Shown in pieces: positions 37,247 through 45,503 of a stretch of DNA of 64,000 nucleotides (position 1 is the first letter of the stretch; each line of letters starts with the position of its first letter). The position numbers were made by a program, and so were the translations under genes. Source of the stretch: an uncultured Reyranella sp. Its GTDB lineage: Bacteria; Pseudomonadota; Alphaproteobacteria; Reyranellales; Reyranellaceae. Location: contig NZ_CAMFKM010000014.1 of the NCBI RefSeq assembly GCF_945957355.1, forward strand, positions 100,391 through 164,390. Reading direction: 5' to 3'. The notes under the pieces are model-generated. The model made no database searches, was not told the DNA's origin, and saw only the letters and a list, made by a program, of their open reading frames with translations.

Positions 37247-38419
37247 ATGGTGAAACGTCTCAGCGAGATGCCCGAGGTCGAAGCCCACCACCTCCGGCGC
37301 ATCGAGTGCCCGACCTTCGACGACACGCCGGCGCTGCGTGGCAAGCCGCTCAGCCAGCGCCGCATCGCACTGATCTCGACCGCGGGCCTGCATCGACGCG
37401 GCGACCGGCCATTCCGCCCCGGCGACGGCAGCTATCGCGTCATTCCGGCCGAGACCCCGGCGCGCGACCTGGTCATGAGCCACATCTCGGTGAACTTCGA
37501 CCGCACCGGCTTCCAGCAGGACCACAATGTCGCCTTTCCGATCGACCGGCTGCGCGAGCTGGTCGAACAGGGCATCGTGGGCTCGATGGCGTCGATGCAC
37601 TATTCGTTCATGGGCGCGTTTCCGCCGGATGCAGCCGAACCACATGCCCAGCATCTGGCCGGCCTGCTGAAGCAGGATGCCGTCGACGCGGCCCTGCTCG
37701 TTCCCGTTTGACCCGCCTGCACGCGCGCCGTGGGCGCGCTCGGCCACTATCTCGAGCGTCAGGGCATTCCAACCGCCAGCATCAGCCTGGTGCGTGAGCA
37801 CACCGAAACGATCCGCCCACCGCGTGCGCTCTGGGTCACGTTCGAACTCGGACGTCCGCTCGGCATCCCCGACGATCCCGGCTTCCAGCGGCGCGTGCTG
37901 CGCGCGACGGCGGAGCTGCTGGAGCGCAGCGATGGGCCGCTGATCGTCGACTACCCCGAAGAGGCCACCGAAGAAGTCGACTTCACCGGTTGGGCCTGCC
38001 CGATCAACCTGGCGCCCCAGGCAACCGACACGCTTGCGGCGGAGATCGATCGTCTGGCGACCTGGCACGATCAGAGCGTCGCCCGGACAGGCCGCACCAC
38101 CGTGGGGGTCTCCGGCCTCGACATGCCGGCGGCCGGTGCCCTTCTGTCAGCAGCGCTGGCCGGCGACCTGCCGTCGGCCCAGGCGCTCAAGGAAGCGGTC
38201 GACGATCTCCGCGCCTACTATCTGGAGGCCGCCTCGGCCTTTCCCGATCCCGGCACATCGAAGAAACGCAAGGCGTGGCTGTGGGACGAGACCCTGTTCG
38301 GCAAGGCGCTGCTCGATCTGCAGCCCAGGCTGGCCGCCAGCGCCGACCCGCAGCACAGGATTCTGGGAAACCTCACCCTGATTCCGGCGACCGAGCGCCA
38401 CCGGCTGACGAAAACCTAG
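37247..38419 (+). CDS. GrdB-like glycine/sarcosine/betaine/proline reductase-family selenoprotein (in-frame TGA = selenocysteine)
   Basis: A 390-residue protein when TGA at 37709-37711 is read as selenocysteine (Sec155). Upstream and downstream parts are in the same frame and belong to one family: HISVNFDRTGFQQDHNVAFP and DRLRELVEQGIVG before, ALGHYLERQGIPTASISLV after. The Sec sits in U-P-A-C (Sec155, Cys158), replacing the first Cys of the CPxC redox motif in relatives and equivalent to the Sec of GrdB/PrdB. A GC-rich hairpin follows at SECIS distance. GGAG (37235-37238) precedes the ATG. The product may be a thiol/selenol oxidoreductase; GrdA/GrdC partners are absent, so classical glycine reduction is unlikely. 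An ordinary annotation would split it into two genes or call a pseudogene. Confidence 0.82.
37723..37739 (+). promoter_or_regulatory. Candidate bacterial SECIS hairpin
   Basis: GCGCGCC (37723-37729), the loop GTG and GGCGCGC (37733-37739) form a 7-bp stem whose apical loop begins 18 bases after the TGA. Bacterial SECIS elements have an apical loop about 16-37 nt downstream with a G in its first positions, as here. In a GC-rich gene such a stem can arise by chance. Confidence 0.5.
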
Positions 38420-38811
38420 AGAACCATCTGCGTCTGCGTCACCACCGCCACGAGCTTGCCGTCGGCGGTGGTGATCCGGGTGGTCCAGACCATGGTGCGG
38501 CGGCCGCGATGGACCGGCGTGGTCTCGCCGATCACCGTGGCGCCGACCGGGGCCGGGCCCACGAAGTTGGTCTTGCTCTCGATTGTCGTGGTGCCCTTGC
38601 CCTCGGGCAGGTTGAGCACGGTGGCGGCGGCGCCCAGCGTGTCGGCGAAGGCCATCACCGCGCCGCCGTGCAGGATGGCGGGCCGCGTACAGAGCTCGGG
38701 GCGCACGACCATCTCGGCCTTCACCCCGGTCTCGCTCGCTTCCGTGAACCTGAGCCCCAGCACCTCGGCGAAGGGCAGCTTGATGGCGTTCAGGTGCTGG
38801 AGCTTGTCCAT
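38416..38811 (-). CDS. PaaI-like hotdog thioesterase
   Basis: A 131-residue hotdog-fold protein. The active-site region HGGAVMAFADTLGA (about residues 48-61) and the later TNFVGPAPVGATVIGE are typical of PaaI/YdiI/DUF4442-like acyl-CoA thioesterases. It would hydrolyse an aryl- or acyl-CoA in the cytoplasm; the substrate is unknown. Its end overlaps the end of the selenoprotein gene by 4 bp on the other strand. The membrane protein gene lies just upstream in the same direction. Confidence 0.9.
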   Translation of the reverse strand: MDKLQHLNAIKLPFAEVLGLRFTEASETGVKAEMVVRPELCTRPAILHGGAVMAFADTLGAAATVLNLPEGKGTTTIESKTNFVGPAPVGATVIGETTPVHRGRRTMVWTTRITTADGKLVAVVTQTQMVL

Positions 38812-38823
38812 GGTCGTTCCCCT

Positions 38824-39243
38824 CTAAACAGCGGTATGGAGCCGGCGCAGGCCGAGATATTCCAGGATCACGAAGTCGGCCACGATCAGCGCGACCACGA
38901 CGATGCCCGCGATACCGGCCGTGGTCCACGAGGCCGGCAGCGCGAGCACCAGCGCGCTGGCCGCCACCCAGGCGATATCGGCGGCGAAGATGAAGCGGGC
39001 GAGGCCGCGCGGCAGTTCGCCCCGCGAGGCGACCCAGGCGCAGAGACCGCCGAAGGCCACGACACCCACGCCCAGCAACTCGAACAGGATGGCGAGATCG
39101 AGGCCGGCGACGGACACCGGAGCATGAGCAGCGAAGCGAGCGAAGGGCGCGGCGAAGGCCACGAGCATCGCGCCGGAGAGTACGGAGAAGGCGGCGTTGC
39201 CCCACAGGGTGCGGCGGAGCAGGCGATCGGATGAAGCAGTCAT
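38824..39243 (-). CDS. Four-helix membrane protein of unknown function
   Basis: A 139-residue protein with four predicted transmembrane helices (AAFSVLSGAMLVAFAAPFA; LAILFELLGVGVVAFGGLCA; FIFAADIAWVAASALVLALP; IAGIVVVALIVADFVILEYL). The start at 39243 has AAAGGAGGA just upstream on the minus strand; the frame opens at 39282 without one. Its 3' end is 12 bp from the thioesterase start, so the two are probably one operon. It resembles small integral membrane proteins often found near such loci. Confidence 0.82.
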   Translation of the reverse strand: MTASSDRLLRRTLWGNAAFSVLSGAMLVAFAAPFARFAAHAPVSVAGLDLAILFELLGVGVVAFGGLCAWVASRGELPRGLARFIFAADIAWVAASALVLALPASWTTAGIAGIVVVALIVADFVILEYLGLRRLHTAV

Positions 39244-39355
39244 GTCGTCCTCCTTTGGTTGCGGACGATCGGGAGATCGCATTCCCCCACCGGTCCCTCA
39301 ATTACGCAGGAGGTAATCGGCGGACCCGAGGGCCAGTGCTAGGTTTCGCTCCATC

Positions 39356-40198
39356 ATGAGCACCCACCCCGCTTCCGCCCCCACGGCTCCGGTCGACACG
39401 TTCGGTCCCATGCTGCGCGCCTGGCGCCGGCGCCGCGGCGCCAGCCAGCTCTCGCTGGCGCTGCAGTCCGGCGTCTCGCAACGCCATGTCAGCTTCCTCG
39501 AATCGGGACGTGCGCGCCCCAGCCGCGAGATGGTGGTCCAGCTCTCGACCGCGCTCGACGTGCCGCTGCGCCAGCGCAACGAGATGCTGCTGGCCGCTGG
39601 ATTCGCGCCAGCCTATCGCGAGAGCAATCTCGCCGCGCCCGAACTCGCGCCGGTGCGCCAGGCGATCGATTTCATGCTGAAGCAGCAGGAGCCCTACCCT
39701 GCCGTCGTGATCGACCGGCTATGGAACCTGCTGCTGGCCAACGAGGCGGCCAACGCCTTCACCGTCTTCCTGTTCGAGGGCATGCCGCCGGCACCGCCGC
39801 CCGGCAAGGGTCCCAACCTGCTGCGCTGGATCCTCGACCCGAAGGCCCTGCGCTCGAAGATCTCCAACTGGGAGGAAGTCGCGCGCTATCTCGTGTCGAC
39901 GACATATGCCGAAATCCTGGCGGCTGGCGGCGAGCCCCGGGCGCTCGCCTTCATCGAGGAGATCATGGCCTATCCCGACGTGCCCGCCTCGTTCCGCAAG
40001 CTGCGCTTCGAGGAGCGGCCGGCGCCGGTGCTGACGGTCGACTATCTGGTGGGCGGCAAGGCACTGTCGGTCTTCACCACCATCGCCACTTTAGGGACCC
40101 CGCAGGACATCACCCTGCAGGAAGTCCGCGTCGAGAGTTTCTTCCCGGCCGACGACCGCAGTGACGCGCTGTTCAGGAGCCTCGCGGCGAAGGGCTGA
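39356..40198 (+). CDS. XRE-family regulator with MmyB-like ligand domain
   Basis: A 280-residue regulator. The N-terminal XRE helix-turn-helix (about residues 18-75) has LRAWRRRRGASQLSLALQSG and QRHVSFLESGRARPS. The C-terminal MmyB-like PAS-type ligand domain begins near LRQRNEMLLAAGFAP. Proteins of this kind regulate neighbouring oxidoreductase or membrane genes in response to unknown ligands. Divergent from the membrane protein and thioesterase genes, which are plausible targets. Confidence 0.93.
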   Translation: MSTHPASAPTAPVDTFGPMLRAWRRRRGASQLSLALQSGVSQRHVSFLESGRARPSREMVVQLSTALDVPLRQRNEMLLAAGFAPAYRESNLAAPELAPVRQAIDFMLKQQEPYPAVVIDRLWNLLLANEAANAFTVFLFEGMPPAPPPGKGPNLLRWILDPKALRSKISNWEEVARYLVSTTYAEILAAGGEPRALAFIEEIMAYPDVPASFRKLRFEERPAPVLTVDYLVGGKALSVFTTIATLGTPQDITLQEVRVESFFPADDRSDALFRSLAAKG

Positions 40199-40250
40199 CG
40201 GGGCCGAGCGGCCAGGAGCGCCCGACGGCTGATGGCGTGACCGCGGCAAA

Positions 40251-41381
40251 GTGCTAATCACGTCGCCGACCATGGGCGGCCCTGGCATCCTCGTTACACT
40301 CGACATCGCCCTGCGCGGCGCGGGCATTGCGCTGCTCCTGATCGTCGCGGCCGCAACGCTGCGACGGGCCCAGGGCCGGCCCGCCGCCTGGCTCGGCGCC
40401 CTGCTCGCCGTGGGAGCCGCCGCCTACGTGATCTGCTCGTCGCCCGGGCCCCATGATCCGCCGCTCTGGTTCGCCCCCGTCCTGATGCTCTGCACCGGCA
40501 ATGCCGCCGTCTTCTGGCTGTTCGCCCAGGCGATGTTCGACGATTCCTTCCGGTTGAAGCCCTGGCACTCGCTGGTCTGGCTGGGCCTGGTCGTCTGGCC
40601 GCTGGCCCATCTCCTCGGTGCGGGCTTCACCTCGCACTGGCTGGTGGGTGTGCTCGTGCGCGGTGCGGTGATCCTGTTGGCGTTGCTGGCGCTGGCTCAG
40701 ACTGTACGGGGCTGGGGCAGCGATCTGGTCGAAGGCCGGCGGCGCTTGCGGCTGTTCATCCTGATCGCCGTCGCCCTCCACATCGCCGTCACCGTCACCG
40801 CCGAACTGGTCATCGGACCCGACCAGGTCCCGATGAGCTTCCACCTTCTCAACTCGGGCGCCTTGGCCGCGATCGCGGCCATCGTCGCCCTGCTGCTCCT
40901 GCAGGCCGACCTCGATTCCGTCCTGGGTCCGGCGGCGGTCGGACCGATGGTCGAAGCCCCCGCGCCCGGCACCCCGCCCTCTCGCCCGCCCATCGCAGAG
41001 GCGGCGCCAGGGGACGAGCCCGCTGACCCGGTCCTGCTCGCCACACTCGAACGACTGATGTCGGTCGACAGGCTTTACCGTCAGGAGGGTCTCACCATAG
41101 GCGTCCTGGCCGGCCGGCTCGGCCTGCCCGAGTACCGGCTGAGGCGCGCCATCAATCGCGGGCTGGGCTACCGGAACTTCAACGAGTACCTGAACCGCCA
41201 CCGCCTGGCCGATGCCAAGCAGGCCCTGGCCGATCCCGGCCAGGCCACCGTCCCGATCCTGACCATCGCGCTCGATTCGGGTTTCCAGTCGCTCGGTCCC
41301 TTCAACCGGGCCTTCAAGGCAGATACCGGCATGACTCCGACCGAGTACCGAAAGGCCGCCGAAGGCCGCAACGGCTCCTGA
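40251..41381 (+). CDS. AraC-family regulator with N-terminal membrane domain
   Basis: A 376-residue protein. The first half has about six or seven hydrophobic helices (e.g. LLLIVAAATL, YVICSSPGP, VLMLCTGNAAVFWLFAQAM). The C-terminal AraC domain has two HTH motifs (TIGVLAGRLGLPEYRLRRAI; FQSLGPFNRAFKADTG). This membrane-bound AraC design links an extracellular or membrane signal to transcription. GTG 40251 or ATG 40272 could be the start. The nearest downstream gene is the sterol desaturase fusion, a possible target. Confidence 0.9.
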   Translation: MLITSPTMGGPGILVTLDIALRGAGIALLLIVAAATLRRAQGRPAAWLGALLAVGAAAYVICSSPGPHDPPLWFAPVLMLCTGNAAVFWLFAQAMFDDSFRLKPWHSLVWLGLVVWPLAHLLGAGFTSHWLVGVLVRGAVILLALLALAQTVRGWGSDLVEGRRRLRLFILIAVALHIAVTVTAELVIGPDQVPMSFHLLNSGALAAIAAIVALLLLQADLDSVLGPAAVGPMVEAPAPGTPPSRPPIAEAAPGDEPADPVLLATLERLMSVDRLYRQEGLTIGVLAGRLGLPEYRLRRAINRGLGYRNFNEYLNRHRLADAKQALADPGQATVPILTIALDSGFQSLGPFNRAFKADTGMTPTEYRKAAEGRNGS

Positions 41382-41503
41382 TCTCCCGCCGATTCCGGAA
41401 TCGGCGAGCCGTTTTTCGCCGCGGATCGCCGATTTTCGGCTTCGGCGCGATCCTTCCGCCACCTCCTCCTAGGCATTGGGCACGCCCGATGGAGGGGCGG
41501 TCG

Positions 41504-42754
41504 ATGAACGAACTCTGGCACGTCTACCTGTCTGCCTGGCCCACCGTCTGGGCCATGGACACTGGCCGCTACCTCGTGGCCGCCACGCTGATGGCCACGA
41601 TCCTCGCGCTGTTCTGGCGAGCCGGGCTGGCCCGCCGCAAGCTGCAGCCCCGCGATCCCGCCCAGGGCCAGAGGCGGCGCGAATTGCTGGCGTCGCTACG
41701 CACGGCCTTCATCTTCTCATTGCTGGGCGCCGTGGTGGCAGTGGGCGACCATCAGGGCTGGATCACGATCTACAAGGACTTCCGCCAGGCCGGACCGCTC
41801 TACCTCGTCCTGTCGCTCGCCCTGCTGCTGGTGGTCCACGACACCTACTTCTACTGGGCCCACCGCGCCATGCACCACAGGCGCCTGTTCGCGCTGTTCC
41901 ATCGCACGCATCATCTGTCGCGCACGCCGACACCGTGGGCCGCCTATTCCTTCGCCATCCCCGAGGCCATCGTGCACGGCGCCTTCGTCCCGCTCTTCCT
42001 CCTCGTGGTGCCGATGCACGGAATCGGCCTGCTGGCCTTCGGCATCGTGCAGATCCTGCGCAACGTCATGGGGCATGCCGGTGCCGAGGTGCATTCCGCC
42101 GCCTTCGGCCCCGGCCGCTGGCTGGGCTGGAACAACACGACGACGCATCACGATCTGCATCACGAAGCCGGACGCTACAATTACGGCCTCTACTTCCGCT
42201 GGTGGGACAAGCTGATGGGCACCGAGCATCCCGACTACCGGCGGAAGTTCGAGGCAACCGTCTCGCCGGCCTCGGCCGCCACCGCGCCCGGCCGCGCCAT
42301 TGCACGGGCGATCACCTGCGTCGTGGCCGGAGGCATTCTCCTTGGCGTCGACCCGGTCCATGCCCAGGAAGGCCCAGTCGGCCGTTGGGTGACGCCCGGC
42401 GCGTCGGCCATCGTCGAGATCGCGCCCTGCGGCGGGGCGCCGGACCTGTGCGGTACGATCCGATGGCTGTGGGACAACGTCGACGACAAGGGCCGGCCGC
42501 GCGGAGACGACCGGAATTCCGACCCCTCCCTGCGGTCGCGGCCGCTCGTCGGCCTGTCGATCCTGTCGGGGCTCGCGCGCACCGCGGGCGGCGGCTGGGA
42601 GGGCCGCATCTACAATCCCGAGGACGGTCAGACCTATCGCGCGACGGTGCGTCGGCCGACCGCCGACACGCTGACGATCGAAGGCTGCGTCCTGTTCATC
42701 TGCCAGAAACAGGTGTGGCGCAGCGCGGGAGCGCTGGCCGCCGCGCTGCGTTGA
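41504..42754 (+). CDS. Sterol desaturase/fatty acid hydroxylase fused to a DUF2147 domain
   Basis: A 416-residue fusion. Residues about 1-265 are a four-helix membrane hydroxylase with the di-iron histidine boxes HDTYFYWAHRAMHH, HRTHH and TTHHDLHH. Residues about 285-305 form a hydrophobic, signal-like segment ending VHAQEG, after which a DUF2147 domain (GRWVTPGASAIVEIAPC, DLCGTIRWLW, YNPEDGQTYRATV) runs to the end. DUF2147 is normally a separate secreted protein. The join may make a membrane enzyme with a periplasmic lobe, or be two proteins released by signal peptidase. The start at 41504 follows GGAGGGG (41491-41497). Confidence 0.85.
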   Translation: MNELWHVYLSAWPTVWAMDTGRYLVAATLMATILALFWRAGLARRKLQPRDPAQGQRRRELLASLRTAFIFSLLGAVVAVGDHQGWITIYKDFRQAGPLYLVLSLALLLVVHDTYFYWAHRAMHHRRLFALFHRTHHLSRTPTPWAAYSFAIPEAIVHGAFVPLFLLVVPMHGIGLLAFGIVQILRNVMGHAGAEVHSAAFGPGRWLGWNNTTTHHDLHHEAGRYNYGLYFRWWDKLMGTEHPDYRRKFEATVSPASAATAPGRAIARAITCVVAGGILLGVDPVHAQEGPVGRWVTPGASAIVEIAPCGGAPDLCGTIRWLWDNVDDKGRPRGDDRNSDPSLRSRPLVGLSILSGLARTAGGGWEGRIYNPEDGQTYRATVRRPTADTLTIEGCVLFICQKQVWRSAGALAAALR

Positions 42755-42760
42755 CGCGGG

Positions 42761-43636
42761 TCAGCGCTCGAGGGTGATCGACATCGCGAAGGTCTCGGTG
42801 GCGCCCGGTGCGATCGGCACGATGCCGGGCTTGTCGGCCAGCTCACCGTCGAAACCCTCGGGGCTGGCATGGCCATGCCACGGTTCGATGCAGACATAAC
42901 CGGCGCCAGGCTTGGTCCAGATGCCGAGATGCGGCATGCGCGGGAAGTCGACGCGGAGCGCCTCGCCATAGAGGACACTGCGGCTGGCCAGCGTGTCGAA
43001 GACCAGCGCGCCCTCCTCGAACAGGCCGTCGTGCAACAGGAGGTGACGGTCTTGCACCGGCGTCGGGAACTGCGCGGCGCTCAGCAGTCCGTCGATCGGC
43101 CGGCGGATCGGTGCGGGCTCATTCTTGTCGAACACGATCTCGTGGGTCGCGCGCGGCTTGCCGTAGGGCAGCGGCCAGCGCAGCGCCGGATGGAAGCCGA
43201 ACGATGCCTGCATGACCACGGCGCCGAGGTTCGTGACCTCGGCCTCCATGTGCAGGGTGGCGCCTTCGATCCGGTAGGTGACGTCCAGCCGGAACTCGAA
43301 GGGATACTGGCGCCGCGTCGCCTCACTCGACTCGAGCCGCCAGGTGCAGGACGCGGCATCGGACCGGACCAGCGCGAAAGTCGAGGTCCGGGCGAAGCCG
43401 TGACGCCCGATTTCGTATTCCTTGCCGGCCACATTGAGCCTGTTGCCGGTCACTTCGCCGACGATGGGAAAGAGGAGCGGGGAGCGGCCGTTCCAGACGG
43501 CAGGATTGCCGTCCCAGAGGAGATCGGCACCAGCGCCATCCTGCAGACGTACGAGTTCGGCGCCGGTGGCGGAAATCTCGGCGCTGAGCGCCGCGGTGGA
43601 GATCGAGACGGTAGAATTCGAGACAGGGGAGGCCAT
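42761..43636 (-). CDS. Aldose 1-epimerase family protein
   Basis: A 291-residue beta-sandwich protein of the galactose mutarotase superfamily. Family landmarks are ALSAEISATGAELVRLQDG near the start, WNGRSPLLFPIVGE with the sugar-binding Arg, and GFARTSTFAL. FGFHPALRWPL holds the catalytic His, and CIEPWHG the catalytic Glu. The YeaD/GalM-like variant may act on hexose or hexose phosphate; the substrate is unknown. Convergent with the desaturase fusion gene and in the same direction as the SulP gene upstream. Confidence 0.92.
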   Translation of the reverse strand: MASPVSNSTVSISTAALSAEISATGAELVRLQDGAGADLLWDGNPAVWNGRSPLLFPIVGEVTGNRLNVAGKEYEIGRHGFARTSTFALVRSDAASCTWRLESSEATRRQYPFEFRLDVTYRIEGATLHMEAEVTNLGAVVMQASFGFHPALRWPLPYGKPRATHEIVFDKNEPAPIRRPIDGLLSAAQFPTPVQDRHLLLHDGLFEEGALVFDTLASRSVLYGEALRVDFPRMPHLGIWTKPGAGYVCIEPWHGHASPEGFDGELADKPGIVPIAPGATETFAMSITLER

Positions 43637-43644
43637 GGGCCATC

Positions 43645-45312
43645 CTACAACAGATGCGCTTCGCGAACGGCATCGTCGATGGAGGGCAGGTAGCGGACCT
43701 GGGGCCGCCCGGCGCCAGCCCTCAGCAGCGCGTGGCGCACCGACGGCGTGGCGCCCGTGACGTAGACCCGTACGCCATGCCGCGCCGACTTGCGGCCGGC
43801 GCCCGCAATGACGTTTGCCGCCGTCGAATCGACGAAGGGCACGGCGCTGAAGTCGATGACGAAGGCCTTGTGCTGGTCGGCGATGTTGTCGAGCACGGCG
43901 CCCACGGTCGAGGCCGTACCGAAGAAGAAGGCGCCGGACAGCCGGTAGACGATCACCTGGGGGTCGGTCACGAGATCGGCGGCGAAGGGCGCGCGGGCCG
44001 GCTGCGCGACGATGCCCGCCGTCGCGGTCAGGCGCTGGACGAGCAGGATGACGCCGAGCGCCGTGCCGACCACGATCCCTTCCATCAGGTCGCGGAACAC
44101 GGTGAGGAGGAAAGTCGACACCAGGACGACCGCGTCGCCGCGCGAGGAGCGCAGCAGGGTCACGAACTCATGCTTCTCCGCCATGTTCCAGGCGACGACT
44201 GCCAGCACGCCGGCCAGGGCCGCCAGCGGGATAAAGGCCGCCAACGGCGCGGCCAACAGCATGAAGCCCAGCAGAAAAGCCGAGTGGAGCATGCCGGCGA
44301 CCGGTCCGCGCGCGCCGGCACGCACGTTGGTGGCGGTGCGGGCGATCGTGCCGGTGGCGCAGATCCCGCCGAACAGCGCCGATGCGATGTTGGCCACGCC
44401 CTGGGCCACCAGCTCGCAGTTCGAACGGTGGCGCCGGCCCGTCATGCCGTCGGCCACCACCGCCGACAGCAGCGACTCGATGGCGCCCAGCAGCGCGAAG
44501 GAGAGCGCGTCCGGCAGCACGGCCAGGATCTTCTCCAGCGACATGTCGGGCAGGCTGGGCGCGGGCAGCATCGAGGGAATGCCGCCGAAACGGCTGCCGA
44601 TCGTCTCGATCGGCAGGCCAAGAATGACGGTCGCGAGCGAGGTGACAACAACCGCGACCAACATGCCCGGCCAGTGCGGCCGCAGCTTCTTGAGTCCGAC
44701 GATGATACCGATCGTCGAGAATGCCAGGGCGACGGCTGCCGCGTTCAGGGTGCCGGCCGCGCCCGCGAGCGCTTCGAGCTTGGCGGCGAACTCACCCGGC
44801 TCCTTGCCCTGCAGGGTGAGACCGAACAGGTCCTTGATCTGGCTGGCGAAGATGATGACGGCGATGCCCGTCGTGAAACCCACGGTGACCGGATAGGGGA
44901 TGAACTTGACGAAGGTGCCGAGCCGGAGCGCCCCGGCCGCCACCAGGAAGACGCCGGCCATCAGGGTGGCCAGCAGCATGCCTTCGATCCCGTGGCGCGC
45001 GACCGTTGCGGCGACCAGCACGATGAAGGCGCCGGCGGGGCCGCCGACCTGGAACCGGCTGCCGCCCAGTGCCGAGATCAGGAAGCCGCCGACGATCGCC
45101 GTGAACAGGCCGCGCTCCGGCGTCGTGCCCGAGGCGATGGCGATGGCCATCGAGAGCGGCAGCGCCACGATCGCCACCGTGAGGCCTGCGATGGCATCGG
45201 CGCGCAGCGAGGCCAAGCCGTAGCCCTCGCGCAACACCGAGACGAGCTTGGGAACGAAGGGGCCGTCGAATCTCGTCAGGAAGGTCGAGGCAGAGGGGCT
45301 ACCGACAGACAT
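43645..45312 (-). CDS. SulP-family anion transporter with STAS domain
   Basis: A 555-residue inner-membrane protein with about 12-14 helices and a cytoplasmic STAS domain (about 440-550, SGAFFFGTASTVGAVLDNI and KAFVIDFSAVPFVDSTAANVI). The SulP signature is DAIAGLTVAIVALPLSMAIA. Members transport sulfate, bicarbonate or C4-dicarboxylates; the substrate is not certain. The ATG at 45312 gives the normal N-terminus; the longer open frame to 45555 runs through a divergent promoter region. It is divergent from a TRAP operon. Confidence 0.92.
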   Translation of the reverse strand: MSVGSPSASTFLTRFDGPFVPKLVSVLREGYGLASLRADAIAGLTVAIVALPLSMAIAIASGTTPERGLFTAIVGGFLISALGGSRFQVGGPAGAFIVLVAATVARHGIEGMLLATLMAGVFLVAAGALRLGTFVKFIPYPVTVGFTTGIAVIIFASQIKDLFGLTLQGKEPGEFAAKLEALAGAAGTLNAAAVALAFSTIGIIVGLKKLRPHWPGMLVAVVVTSLATVILGLPIETIGSRFGGIPSMLPAPSLPDMSLEKILAVLPDALSFALLGAIESLLSAVVADGMTGRRHRSNCELVAQGVANIASALFGGICATGTIARTATNVRAGARGPVAGMLHSAFLLGFMLLAAPLAAFIPLAALAGVLAVVAWNMAEKHEFVTLLRSSRGDAVVLVSTFLLTVFRDLMEGIVVGTALGVILLVQRLTATAGIVAQPARAPFAADLVTDPQVIVYRLSGAFFFGTASTVGAVLDNIADQHKAFVIDFSAVPFVDSTAANVIAGAGRKSARHGVRVYVTGATPSVRHALLRAGAGRPQVRYLPSIDDAVREAHLL

Positions 45313-45313
45313 A

Positions 45314-45351
45314 ATACAATTAATTTGTGTGTTATGATGATATCGAATAAC
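45314..45351. promoter_or_regulatory. AT-rich divergent control region between SulP and TRAP genes
   Basis: An AT-rich patch directly upstream of the SulP start contains ACAA-N5-TTGT (45316-45328) and GTTAT-N11-ATAAC (45331-45351). It stands out from the GC-rich surroundings and probably holds the SulP promoter and a regulator site. The binding protein is unknown. Confidence 0.35.
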
Positions 45352-45503
45352 GCCGATCGACACAACCCGCCCCAGGCCGGACCAGTCTCGGGGAAATAGT
45401 GAGATGTTGTCTGACAACCCGGTCGCACCCGGGCTCAAACCCATGCATAGTCCGCGCACGGTCCCGGTCGCAGAACCAAAACAGGGCCTCTGGAGGAAAC
45501 GAC

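Noticed and set aside
37709..37711. TGA as a true stop that ends a 154-residue protein
   Set aside because: The downstream part is in the same frame and family, and the TGA falls in a CxxC-type redox motif, so recoding is the better reading. A recent nonsense mutation remains the alternative.
43654..45399. A 581-codon plus-strand frame
   Set aside because: Antisense shadow of the SulP gene, rich in Arg, Gly, Asp and Gln.
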